NCBI GenBank assembly: GCA_022925895.1
Contig: JAKSYS010000353.1
Location: forward strand, 1-62,470
Length of the DNA: 62,470 bases
Direction: 5' to 3'
Source: Fragilaria crotonensis
Lineage: Eukaryota; Bacillariophyta; Fragilariophyceae; Fragilariales; Fragilariaceae
Below the pieces are notes generated by a model. The model saw only the letters and a list, made by a program, of their open reading frames with translations, was not told the origin of the DNA and searched no databases. Every line of letters starts with the position of its first letter. Within the stretch, counting starts at the first letter, position 1. A program made the translations under genes and the position numbers. Of this stretch, positions 1 through 10,756 are shown piece by piece.

Positions 1-10
1 ATATTATAAA

Positions 11-542
11 GGGGAAATTGCTATCGTACCTGTTATCTATTCCAAAATTGAAAACACCTGTTATCGGCTATAATATACCCCTCAAATGACAATAATAGCA
101 TGCTAACTTTTACTATATCAAAAACACCTATTATCTTTTGCCATGTTTTCAATAGCACCATTTATGTTTTACACAACTTGCAATATCACCTATTACAATT
201 TGCAATAACACCTGTTTCGATTATGCCAATTTCAACTCCACGCAAATTATCGTACCCATAACGTAGAATGCCAACACATTGACACACTTTCAAAGGTAAG
301 GATCTCACGCATTGCTTAGCATTATCATGTGCTTCTCACTGATGAAATAAGCTGTGTTATTCCATTGACAATGCTTGGTGTGATGGTGTGAGGAAGTATG
401 TGGTCATCTTGTGTGCTCTTGGGTACATTCTGGTCGCATTGTCATATGCCTTCAGATTTCTCGGGCTTGAGATGGGTCAGTAACAAAAAATCGCTCGTAT
501 ACAGTGGTGTACAAATGTACAACGACGATCTTTTATGACACC
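11..542 (+). repeat. Left terminal inverted repeat of the MULE
   Basis: This pairs with 3983-4518 in inverted orientation, with scattered mismatches and small indels. The match runs inward as far as a shared GACACC. Mutator elements often carry long terminal repeats that hold both transposase-binding sites and promoter. The first ATG of the element follows about 100 bp inside the repeat, so the promoter probably lies here. Confidence 0.9.
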
Positions 543-645
543 AACACAACACAATCTCATCAGCCATTCATCATCATCAACAGCATCACCCTCTCCCTCC
601 CCCTTCCCTTTTTGACAGTCCCTGACACTGATTTCTTGTCTCATT

Positions 646-1480
646 ATGCCACCAAAGAAGAAGCCAAGAAGAGCAGCAGTTGAGAAGAGCTTTTTTCCAG
701 GAGACCCAAGGTTCTCTATTCCTCTCTCGGCACATGCAGAAGATGTGCAGGCGCTGCAGGAGAATAAGTATTTGAGTACAAACCTGTTGGACTACTTGAT
801 CCAAAGAGGAGCTCCATCTCCCACACCACCGTTGCTTCCCTCTCAGGATGAAGATATATCCGCACCACCATTGTACATTGGTGGATTAGCAACAACTTTC
901 TTCATTGAGAAGGCAAATGAACTGGTGCTCAATCAACGTCGCGAAAGAGCCTTGAAATCATTCGAACGAGCCTGAAGAGCTACAAAGCCACCACCCTTGC
1001 CAGGGATCAAAGCTTGTTGTGCCAATGGTTCATAAGTCACATTTCTTTGTCCTTGTGATTGAGTTGACTGGAAAGCATGGTTGTGAATTCTACAAGGGTA
1101 TTGAGTGCTACGACTCGATGGATTTTGCAGTGCACCTACGACAAGGACACGAGGTGCAGCAAGTCATATTCGTGCATTTCTTGCTGAATTTCACAAATTC
1201 GCGCTACTTTGTCTGTGATGATAAGTTTAAGATAGGTCGCCCTCAAACTCAGGTCAAGCACTGCCCATGTCCGACTCAAGGTAATCTGATTGATTGTGGC
1301 CTCTTTTCGATTGGTGTGGTTCTGCACATCATCGACAGTATTCCAATCACCAATGAAACTTTCAAACAAGAACATATGACAAAACTACGTTCTGATTTGG
1401 CAACTCACCTTGCCGCTGTTGAAAACTTATCCAAGTATCCACTTCCTTGCAGTGTCATCAGAGGATGCTTTCCGCATTGC
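646..1480 (+). pseudogene. MULE-borne Ulp1-like (C48) cysteine protease domain, frameshifted
   Basis: The frame opens at ATG 646 with a basic start (MPPKKKPRR) and closes at 973. The next frame continues from about 970 with the hallmarks of a Ulp1/SENP-type SUMO or ubiquitin-like protease: His in SHFFVLVIE (about 1040), Asp in ECYDSM, and the oxyanion Gln plus catalytic Cys in TQGNLIDCGLF (about 1279-1311). A second frame change near 1440-1480 leads into the transposase frame. Ulp-like domains carried by MULEs are known in plants (Kaonashi-type elements). Here the domain lies upstream of the transposase, and if the shifts are recent decay the two were one polypeptide. All catalytic residues are present, so the damage is to the frame and not to the motif. 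Confidence 0.75.
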
Positions 1481-3879
1481 TCACCATGGACGACACCGAT
1501 GATGGCAGCATTGTGGTTCTTGGAGTATCAAAAAATGCAGAGGACTCAGCAAATGCCGAGTCCTCAACTACTGAAGTTGAGGTCATCATGGACGGAAAAG
1601 TATCAACAAATGATGTGTCTGCTAATGTTGCAGAGTCATCCGCAGCCTTCTCATGTAATGTCATTGAGGGTATAGTGGATGGTAATGTAGCAACTAAAGA
1701 GTCAGCAGCAAAGGATGCAACACAGTCGCCTGGCATGCTTAAGCTTCTCATGGAAATGATCTCACCGGCAAGCCGTGCCATGAAGAAGTGTGGAGGCAAG
1801 ATATTGAGATTTGAGGAAGGAGAGGAGAAGAACGATAAGAACGATACTGAAAAGAAGAAGGTTGCTGGCGGTAGCGATATTGTACTAGTGCAAGCCAAGA
1901 AGACAGACTCCCAGGGCATGCCAAGTGAAGGTCAGGAACAACAAGGATGCCAACCACTACAAGCACCTAACAAAATGAACACCGACGCAAAAGAGCATGT
2001 TGAAGATGTTGTATTTTCCAAACTAGTGAAGGAACTCAAAATTGAGTCCTTCAAAAGCCTTGCTGATGTGACTCCAGTCATGGAGCAATACCAGAAGCAG
2101 TCGGGATGTCAGGTTGCGATTCGTCGAAGTGAAGTGGACAAGTTCCGGGTCTACAAATGCGCTGAGCACGTCAACTGTGTGTTCAAGGTTCATGTTGGGA
2201 GGAGACGAATAGATGGCAAGTATGTCATCAAGAAGCAATCTGTGTTGCGTCACACAACGGTCCGTCGTCCACTCAAAGCAAGTGATGGGCGACAGTGGAA
2301 ACAGCGGCGCGCTGAAAAAGTTCAGGAATACATTGAAGAGGCTGCAAAAACGAAGGTTGGAATACCAACTGCCCGAGATGTGATGAAAACGGGATCTCTG
2401 AAGGGAGATTCTGTGTCTTACTTTGCTGCCTACCGTGGCCTCCACAAAGACTCACTAATGTCAAAGCACAGAGCAAAAGAAGGCTACCAGCAAATGATTC
2501 CATACCTGCAACAGCTACTGAAAGGCAATGCGGCTTCAGTCATCGAGTGGGAGACAAATGAGGATCATGAATTACTACAGGCTATGGTGATTCGGGATTT
2601 ATGGATGGCATCCTTAAGTTTGTACGCCGCGTGATCTCACTCGATGCGGCGCATATGAAATGTGCAGACCATGTTGGCACTCTTTACATTGCTTCTGTAT
2701 TGTCAGGAGCTAACGAGGTATATCCGATTGGCTTCCTGCTGTCTTCTGGAAATGAAGACCGAGAAACATGGACACACTTCCTGACAAAGCTGAAACAGGC
2801 TTGCCCTTCTTTGTGTGAAAGGGATGCGACAACTGAGCTGAATCCTTTCATCTTTATCTCAGATCGTGACAAGGGACTTCAACAAGCCCTGGATGACGTG
2901 TTCCCAGACAACACAAACGTGCTGTGTGTCAAGCACATTGAAGCCAATGTGAAGCAGAGGTTTGGTGCACAATGTGCGGCATATGTATTTCGGATTGCAC
3001 GCATTCTCTACTCGGCAGGAGAAGTTCTTCATTGATCAAGTACGGAAGCTAAGACCAGCCGCTGCAACCTACATAGAAAGCATTGATGGATTGTGGAAGA
3101 ATACATCTTGGCTGGATGAGAACATGAGACTTCCGCCTCGGTATGGAATCATTACATCAAACACAAGCGAATCTGCCAATAGCATGTTCCTTGCACCTCG
3201 CAGCATGCCATGGCTCAAAGCAATCGAGAAGATTATTGACATCATGACGAGTCGCATTTCAAGAAATAGAATGAAGTATGTTGACAAGAATCCAGATAAT
3301 GTTGCTGCTGTCTGGCAAAGGATTAGAGATGAAAGGGATGCTTCGGCCGGCTTTGATGTGTACGAGTTGGCAAGTGGAGGAGGGCAATATAAGGTAACAC
3401 CTCAAACACAAGAAATGAGTTCGGGGGATCGTGCAACACACATAATTCGGGTAATCGAAAGGTGGTGTACTTGTGGCTTCTGGCAAGATATTGGTATTCC
3501 GTGCCGTCACTTCATGGCATGTTTTCGAAAATTGAGAGATAGAATGGAATTCACAAGTCTGTTGTCTGAATCACACGATGGCATACCAGACTTTTACAAG
3601 TACAAGGCACTGCAGCTTCTTTATGAACCGAACATTGTTCCAGTTGTGGTAGACACAATTGGTTATGACGGAAAAACAAAGCCTCCTCCACCAAGAATCA
3701 AGAGACAACCTGGTAGACCAAAAGTGAAAAGATACCGCAGACGGAGTGAACTCTCTGACCCATCAAAGTCGCCAATTGTGTGTTCCAAATGTAGAGAGCG
3801 TGGACACAATCGCCGAACATGTGGAATGAAACCAAAGGTGGTCCTTACAGAGGTTGCTGACAATAAACAAGAAGAATAG
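1447..3879 (+). pseudogene. MULE transposase (zinc finger, DDE, SWIM, zinc knuckle), frameshifted
   Basis: Three frames carry one protein: 1447-2634, 2601-3035 and about 2990-3879. In order there is an acidic/Lys-rich linker; a WRKY/GCM-like zinc-binding DNA-binding region (YKCAEHVNCVFK...SVLRHT, about 2150-2260); the MULE transposase core with Asp in SLDAAHMK (about 2640), Asp in FISDRDKGL (about 2860) and Glu in TSNTSESAN (about 3160); a SWIM finger with the CxC...CxH pattern (about 3468-3512); and a C-x2-C-x4-H-x4-C zinc knuckle (about 3781-3822). Shifts near 2600 and 3000 break the DDE region. No intron fits in the short overlaps, so these are indels. The catalytic residues themselves are intact. 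Confidence 0.88.
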
Positions 3880-3982
3880 TAGCTCTTAAAGTAGTTCAAG
3901 TTGCATGTATATGTGGTGTTGTGGCTGTTGCTCTTGATCATGAAGAAGAGCTACTTCATGATGAGATTGTGTTGCGTCTCTT

Positions 3983-4518
3983 GGTGTCCAAAAAGATCGA
4001 TGTTGTACATTTGTACAGCACTGTATACAAGCGATTTTTTGTTACTGACCCGTCTCAAGCCCAAGAAATCTGAAGGCATATGACAATGCGACCAGAATGT
4101 ACCCAAGAGCACACAAGATGACCACATACTTCCTCACACCAACACGCCAAGCCTTGTCAATGGAATAACACAGCTTATTTCATCAGTGAGAAGCACATGA
4201 TAATGCTAAGCAATGCATGAGATCCTTACCTTTGAAAGTGTGTCAATGTGTTGGCATTCTACGTTACTGGGTACGATAATTTGCGTGGAGTTGAAATTGG
4301 CACATTCGAAACAGGTGTTATTGCAAATTGTAACAGGTGATATTGCAAGTTGTGTAAAACATAAATGGTGCTATTGAAAACATGGCAAAAAGATAATAGG
4401 TGTTTTTGATATAGTAAAAGTTAGCATGCTATTATTGTCATTTGAGGGGGTATATTATAGCCGATAACAGGTGTTTTCAATTTTTGGAATAGATAACAGG
4501 TACGATAGCAATTTCCCC
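3983..4518 (-). repeat. Right terminal inverted repeat of the MULE
   Basis: Reverse-complement partner of 11-542. It starts about 100 bp after the transposase stop codon at 3877-3879 and ends in AATTTCCCC immediately before the right target duplication. The mismatches against the left repeat suggest the insertion is not very recent. Confidence 0.9.
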
Positions 4519-4527
4519 TATTATAAA

Positions 4528-5945
4528 TAAATTTTGTGTGCTATGTATGTTACGTGGGGCTGAGCTATGCTATGTATGATGGATGGGTGTATGAATGGGC
4601 CGGTACGACAGTGCCGTAGGCGTCGCGTAGCGGTGCGCCGGTGCTATACATCCGAAAATCTAGAATCCGGGGCGTGCTCCAGGGGAATGCGTCGAGCGGC
4701 AGCGGGAGCGGGGGCAGGGGCAAAGGGGCACATCGGTTACATTCGATAGAGGCCGAGGCCCGCTCCGCAGTCCCAGATCGGGGAGGGGGTTCGGCGCATC
4801 GGGTTGCGATCGGCGCGGAGGCAGCGGCTGGCGGAGCGGACCAGGGCGATCGCGAGGCGCGATCGTACGAAGCCACAAACTTCAGAGTACGATCGCTTCC
4901 ATTTGGAAGCGAGGCTGGAGGCTAGCCGCCGCGAAGCGGCGGTAGCATCCACGCCCTGCATCCCGTCCACCGAGAACACGAGGGGAGTGAAGGTACGGCG
5001 TCGCGCAATGCAGAGCGCGCCGTATTTCGCCTTCTTCTCTTTCTCGTGACGCTGGAGGACCTTCTCCGGGGTGTTGCGATGCGATGGGGCGTCCGTGTCG
5101 GTGACGCGGACATCGAAGATCGCCGTGGTGCCACGGGTCCAGAAGCCGTGGACAGCGATGTCGCCGCGGAGTTCTGGGGTGGGCTCAGTTCGGTTGGCGC
5201 CCGCCGCTTGCACGTTCTGACTCGGTTGGATGAGTGGCTCATCAGAGACTGTGGAGGGGGTGTGCGCCTGTCCGCAGAGCTGTCCCCACGTCGCCACGAG
5301 GTCGTTGTGGCGGTGGATGATTAGCCCTCCTTTGCGACAGGACATGGCGTGCTCCGTCGTGAAGCGTTCGCCGCATCCGTCGCATCGGGATGGGAGGGAG
5401 GTGGGTGTCAGGCCTACACGAAGGCGGACCCCATCGCGGAACTCCTCGGCCGAGAGGTCGGAGCCGTTGAGGAGGCTCGGCCGGGTGGAGAGCCACGCGC
5501 CGGTCGCCGCCGACCATAGGATGCGCCGCTTCGCCATCGGTCGCGAGCCGTCGAGGATCGCGGCCAGCCGGCCCTCGGTGGCGTGGCGCTGGTGCGCCTT
5601 CGCCGCTTGGCGACCGGTGGAGGCGTCGCGCCGGTGCGCTGCATCACAGAGGGAGGCGCCCTCCACCAGGGAGCAGTGAAGGAGGTTCGTGCTCGCTGTC
5701 GAGGCAGCGTAGCAGAACGCCCCCGTCGTCGTCGGGTTTGGGATACCCAATCCTCCCATGCGTAGAGGGAGAGCGAGGAGGGGGCGGAGTGTGGCGACCT
5801 CCTCGACCGACGCGTCAAGGAGGGCCGGCAAGAAGACGGTCGCGATCGCCGTCTCCAGCGGCGCGAAGGCGGGCGCGATGTCCGGCGTCACGCGCTGGAG
5901 GTACTGCCACTCCGATTGGAGTGACTGCGTCAGGCCACATCACAA
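4528..5945 (-). mobile_element. 5'-truncated non-LTR retrotransposon end (RT tail plus PD-(D/E)XK-like endonuclease)
   Basis: The open frame 5891-4737 (minus) is clearly GC-richer than its surroundings. It starts inside a reverse transcriptase: upstream of the first Met the frame still reads SLQSEWQYLQRVTPDIA before a stop near 5940. It then has LRMGGLGIPNP, a zinc-finger-like CDGCGERF...HAMSCRKGG...RHN segment, and RGDIAVHGFWTRGTTAIFDVRV, which resembles the restriction-like endonuclease core of R2/CRE-type elements. 5' truncation is normal for target-primed reverse transcription. The 3' tail (4528-4736) has repeats of GCTATGTATG and no poly-A. I found no convincing target duplication. The MULE sits directly against its 3' side. 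Confidence 0.75.
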
Positions 5946-6291
5946 GGCGGCGGCTTTTACATGGCGTGGACTCCTACATAGTACATTATTTTACAAATTA
6001 TGTCCAAACTTTTTACAATTTGTACCTTTATGTATTTTACATTAATATGGAATTTTTGACCAAAACCATTCAAAATAAGTGTACCACCTATGGTACGCCA
6101 ATTTTGTATTTCAAACATATCCATGCATATAGTGAACACCTCTATGTATGAAGTGTTCTGTTTCTTTTTTTGTATTCGCAACTTTCTTGGTATCGGAGTA
6201 CCACTTCATTTGTGTCATTCTCAACCTACATGCAAGGGTTTTCTGTTTAAGTCGCTCGTCCTTGTCTGTTGTTCATTTTGATGCCACCACC
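5946..6291. other. AT-rich spacer
   Basis: AT-rich sequence between the retrotransposon fragment and the Plavaka-like gene. I see no coding signal. It may contain the left end of the downstream transposon, but I could not match it to any inverted repeat on the right side near 9.7 kb. Confidence 0.5.
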
Positions 6292-9200
6292 ATGAGCCTC
6301 CAGGCCAGGCTTTCACGTCGGATCGAAAATTCACGCAGGAGAAATGCCAAGAAAGTCCTCATGTTATCCCCAGAGAAAGACCAATGTATTTCATGTGGTC
6401 GATTTGTTGTTGCTGGCCCAATGGGTCTGTCCTGTCATCTCTCAACGCATCCTCAGTGTTCCTTGGATTATTCAAAAGAACCTTCCATTCATGGTGGCAT
6501 AATGGACGCACCCTTCATCACCAACAAACCAATGCGAGCTTTCATGCTGCCTTGTCATCTGTTACTGGTGCCCATGCAAACAACGATCACATATCTTTAC
6601 TACCCTTGCACGTTGAGGATGATTTTGTTGGTACCTCGTCATTTGCTGATGTTGATGAAAATGACCCTTTACTATCCATCGCTGAGGACTCCACCACCTT
6701 TGCATCCAACCATCCCAACAGCAGTGTCCCTATGTCTGCTGCTGAGATTGGCGATGCCCCTTCTTTTTCTGATACATTCAAGGATCCATGGTCAAATGAT
6801 CACGATGATGGCCTTGAACTGTCGTTGTTTTCTGTTGAAGAAAAGGTTCAGATTGATCTCCTTCAGACCCTGAAGAGACTCAAAGCTCCAATGATTGCTT
6901 ATGACGAGGTTATGAAGTGGGCTGTTAGATCCTGCTCAGAAGGACACATTTTTCGCGACATGCCGATCACTTCACGTAAGACGGTTATGGACAAGCTGCG
7001 TGGACGTGTTGGCCTCGATTCTTTGACTCCCATTGTGAAAGAGCTCTACCTCCCTTATTCAAACTGCCACATTGAGGTTGTTTATTTTAGTGCCCATGCC
7101 GTATTCAGTTCTCTTCTTTCTTGTCCGGACCTTAACCAGGACGAGAACTATATATTTCACGACCCCAACAATCACCACCTTGACCCATTTGCAAAACCGT
7201 CCGGGTCAGTTTTGGGTGATATCAATACTGGCATGTCCTACCTGAAAACCTACGACAAGCTTATCAAGAATCCTGAGGATATGTTACTTCCATGCACACT
7301 TGCAATTGATAAGACAACATGCGACATTGGTGGCGGTGGTAGGTTGAGTTTGGAACCCATTGTTCTTTCCTATGGACTGATGAAGCATGACATTCGCAAG
7401 ACACCCGCCGCAATGAGGGTGTTGGGTTTCATCAACACAACTCCTGTGAAGGAACGTGATTCCTCTTCTGGTGTTCCAAAAGCCAATACGCCACTCCCAA
7501 TTGTATCATCTTCACTTGTTTCTGATGCTTGCTACCGCGTAAATGAATATCACCTTCAAATTGACTTCATTCTTCGTGAGTCAGGATATCTTCAACTCCA
7601 AGAAACAGGTATGAAATGGAACCTTTGTTATCGCGGTAAATCTTTCCCTGTTGTCTTGCACCCTTACGTTCCATTCATTGTTGGAGACACTGAGGGACAT
7701 GACACTCTCTGTGGTCATTACCGATCTCGCACAGCAGGTGTTGCACAGCTATGTCGTGCTTGCGAGTGTCCAACTGGGAAATCAGGTTATTCCAAGGCAC
7801 GTGCCTATCCAAAACGCACACCCAAGTCCGTCAATGAAATGGTCACCAAGCGACAGTTTGACTTGTTGAAGTCCCAATTCTCAACAGTTTCTGATCAATG
7901 CGTTCGATTCTGTCCGATTTGGCGCCCACAACGATCGCGGCATTTTTGGTGCCTGCCCTGGCGAGATCCTTCACTTGGTTCTTTTAGGCTGGTTCAAAAA
8001 TGTTCTTGACTCGTTCTTTAAGCAAATTGGAAAGACATCCGAATTTGCAAGGAGGTATAATAATCTGTTATTGGACATCAACCAGCAAGTACGCCGGCAA
8101 AGTGATCGTCAGATTCCCAAGACAAATGTCACAAAGGGTTTTTCCTCCACCGCTAACATTCCTGGACATGAATATGCGGGATGCCTGTTCATCATGCTGA
8201 TTTCATTGTACACCACTCAATTCTCAGAAATATTTCAATCAAAAAAGGCATCGTCTCATCAGCCCGATGTTGACATGAACCTGAGCAACCCTGATTTTGT
8301 CAACGACTGGAAGCTTTACTCAGTTCTTTGCTTGAATGGCACGCCTGGCTGAAGCAACCTCATATCCCGTCTATCCGCATTGAGATCTGGCTATGCAACA
8401 TCGTCGCTGATGCGAACCCTGAAGTTTGTTGCCCCCAGACTTGCCGGTGCCATGGGCAATGCAACAATCAAAACACATCTTGTGTTGCATATTGCAGACG
8501 ACATCCTCAATTTTGGTGTCCCCGAGGTTATGAATAGTTCCTATGCAGAGTCTGCTCACATCACCATCTCCAAAGATACCACACGGAATACCCAAAAGCG
8601 TCAAGAAACATTTACAGTCCAGGCTGCTATGCGTTATGTTGAGAACCTTGCAATTAGGAAGTCTGTTTCCAGTGTCAGCGATTCCTCTCCAAGCACCAAC
8701 TTGCCTCCCACCACTCATCGCTTGCAAGGCAAGAGGTATTCCATGGAGAGGGATGCTCATGGTAATGTAAAGTGCCGCCGTTTTGCATCAAAGAAGAAAG
8801 TTGACGACTCCATTCCTGAGGAGTACCACCTGAATTCACATGTTACCAACACCCTGGCATCGTATTGCCTCCCTCACTTGACTACGTCAATTCTTCACTG
8901 TCACACTGAATACAAATCTGCTGATGGACAGATCTATCGTGCCCATCCCAACTATCACCAAAAACCATGGTTCGACTATGCTTTGGTCAAGTGGTCCGGA
9001 TTCAATGATCTCTTCCTTCTCGAATTCACACCTTCTCAACCTTCACAATGTACAAAGTGGTTCCCGTATCAGTTTCCCCCACTCAGGACAATCTGTTGCC
9101 GTCAAAACGCCTGGTTTTTATGCGGTTATTGAGTCTTACAATGAGGTTGTGCTTGACAATGATGATGACAGCAGTGATGTGGAAGACCTTGACGTCGAAG

Positions 9201-9664
9201 AAGTCAATGACCACAACAATGTGGAAGAGGAAGTTGACAGATCCATCTTTCGAGAGTTCAAGCTCTCATTAATCCCCGGAACTCTCCAACCAATCCTCTA
9301 CCTTGTCCATGTCAATGCAATATGGAGACCTACTGTGGCCATTCCCGATACATTCAGCGATTCGCCCCCCGACAACAATGCGCAAAGTCTTCCCGACATC
9401 AAGTACCTATTCATGATTCTCTCCCCATCTGAGTGGTCAACAACGTGGGACTCCTTCATTCACAAGAAGCACAGAGAAGTAGTCATCACTCGTGAGAAAC
9501 CCGAATCCGACGAAAGTGGGGATGAAGGATTTGTGCAACGGCGTCAAATTGTCGCACCAGCACCCGTGAAATCCAAACGTCGCAAACCACGCGTTCGCAA
9601 CAGTGGAGTCATCGGAAGGGGAAGGGAAGCCCGAATTGCAAAAAGCCCGCAAACGAAAACGTAG
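6292..9664 (+). pseudogene. Plavaka/CACTA-like DDE transposase gene, multiply frameshifted
   Basis: From ATG 6292 the first frame has a C-x2-C-x13-H-x3-H finger (CISCGRF...CHLSTH). After a shift near 6490-6540 the frame to about 7905 carries an acidic stretch, LAIDKTTCDIGG followed by VLSYGLMKHDIRKTPAAMRVLGF, and FIVGDTEGHDTLCG with CRACECP. After another shift come GACPGEILHLVLLGWFKN and, further on, ESAHITISKDTTRNTQKR. This order (DKTT motif, G-D, Cys pair, P-E-LH-G, E..H..K..TQ.R) is what I know from Plavaka-type CACTA-related transposases. The last frame, 8924-9664, ends in an acidic then strongly basic tail. Shifts near 8325-8370 and 9030 add to the damage. I could not find terminal repeats. 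Confidence 0.6.
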
Positions 9665-9816
9665 TAAGTAGACGAATTATATCTCTGAAGTCCATGTCAT
9701 TCTTCCCTATTATGTATCATTTTGTTGCCCTGTGGGTAGACCAGCCAGTGTGTCGCATGTTCCAGTCGATTGCGGGGTGACCGGAAAGACCAACAAGGTT
9801 TCCCCTCCTTCTTTCG

Positions 9817-10756
9817 TCACCTCGTCAAGAATGTTGCATTTTTTGTTGGCTGCAGCCTTTCTGTTCCACCTCGCGAAGTCTGCACCGGTTCACCAACAAT
9901 TCCGGCACCTCCGAGGCCTCTCAGATCAGATGGTATTACCGTGTTGATTGTTTTTTCGATCAGGTGTCCATCTTTCGTCGTGAAGGGCATAGTCCTAACA
10001 AAATTAAGAATCAACTTTCGAAGTAGGAATACGTCGTCACAGGCAAGGGCGTGAACCAGAATTACATCAGGAATCAGCGTAGTGATCATCGAAGCAAATG
10101 CCGATAGAATGTTGTCCACCAGCCGCGATGGAAGACGTGCAATTGCATGTTTTATGCTGAGGCACATCCTGTCAAAGATCATGGCATACCTCAAACCAAA
10201 TCCAATGGTTTCTCGAAGAGCCAGAACCATAGTCTCAGTGGCATGTCTAGCCACAACATCTCGGTGATCATCATCGCATTGTAGGGTCAAGATTGACTGT
10301 AACGCAGTTGATAGACTCTCCAGCGATTTCCATCGGAACATGGGAGGAACCTCCTTTGCAGCCATGAATCTCCGTTTGTACCAGCTTAACCTCTCATCAT
10401 ACAATGGTGAGTTAAGGTCATAGCAGAATAACCCATCATCTTCTTCATACTTTGAAAGAGCACCACTCGTCACTTCATCAGTCCAATTGGGACAAGTGTC
10501 ACTTAATGACGCCACACCAGCTGTAGCAGCCGGAACCTTAACTAGAAATAGTACAGACGTATCTGACGGTTTTCTCCATGTGGGCAGGACCGGGAACCAT
10601 CACTCTCTTGTTCCCCAACCTGTGCATGCGCACCGGGAGGCAAGAAGGGTTCAAATTTTCTACGGAACACATCCCGTAGTTTCTTTGTTGGGAAAAGACT
10701 CTGTTTCCACCAAGGAAAGTTCCCGCAGTCAGAGATTGATTGCAATCATACGCCTG
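9817..10756 (-). pseudogene. C-terminal part of the disrupted HxD...H protein gene
   Basis: Frame 10515-9817 has no ATG start; its first codon is GTG, and the frame stays open upstream through LPTWRKPSDTS. A short protein-like stretch in a third frame (FPTKKLRDVFRRKFEPFLPP, about 10700-10640) bridges it to the long frame that stops at 10757. I therefore read 9817-13975 as one gene broken by indels and not as two genes. The visible product here is helical and mixed-charge with no motif I recognise. Whether the stop at 9817 is the true end is unknown. Confidence 0.5.

Larger units (their letters stand above)
11..4518 (+). mobile_element. Complete Mutator-like element (MULE) with 9-bp target duplication
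   Basis: The element begins GGGGAAATTG and ends with its reverse complement. It is bounded by identical 9-bp direct repeats TATTATAAA at 2-10 and 4519-4527, the duplication length expected of Mutator-superfamily insertion. Terminal inverted repeats of about 530 bp enclose one gene region (646-3879, plus strand) that contains a Ulp1-like protease part and a MULE transposase part. Structurally the copy is whole, but its gene is split by several frameshifts, so it is probably no longer autonomous. It inserted next to the 3' tail of a non-LTR retrotransposon fragment on its right. Confidence 0.93.

Noticed and set aside
4567-5765. Plus-strand Arg/Gly-rich frames opposite the GC-rich retrotransposon frame
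   Set aside because: Shadows caused by high GC; the minus frame has the recognisable domains.
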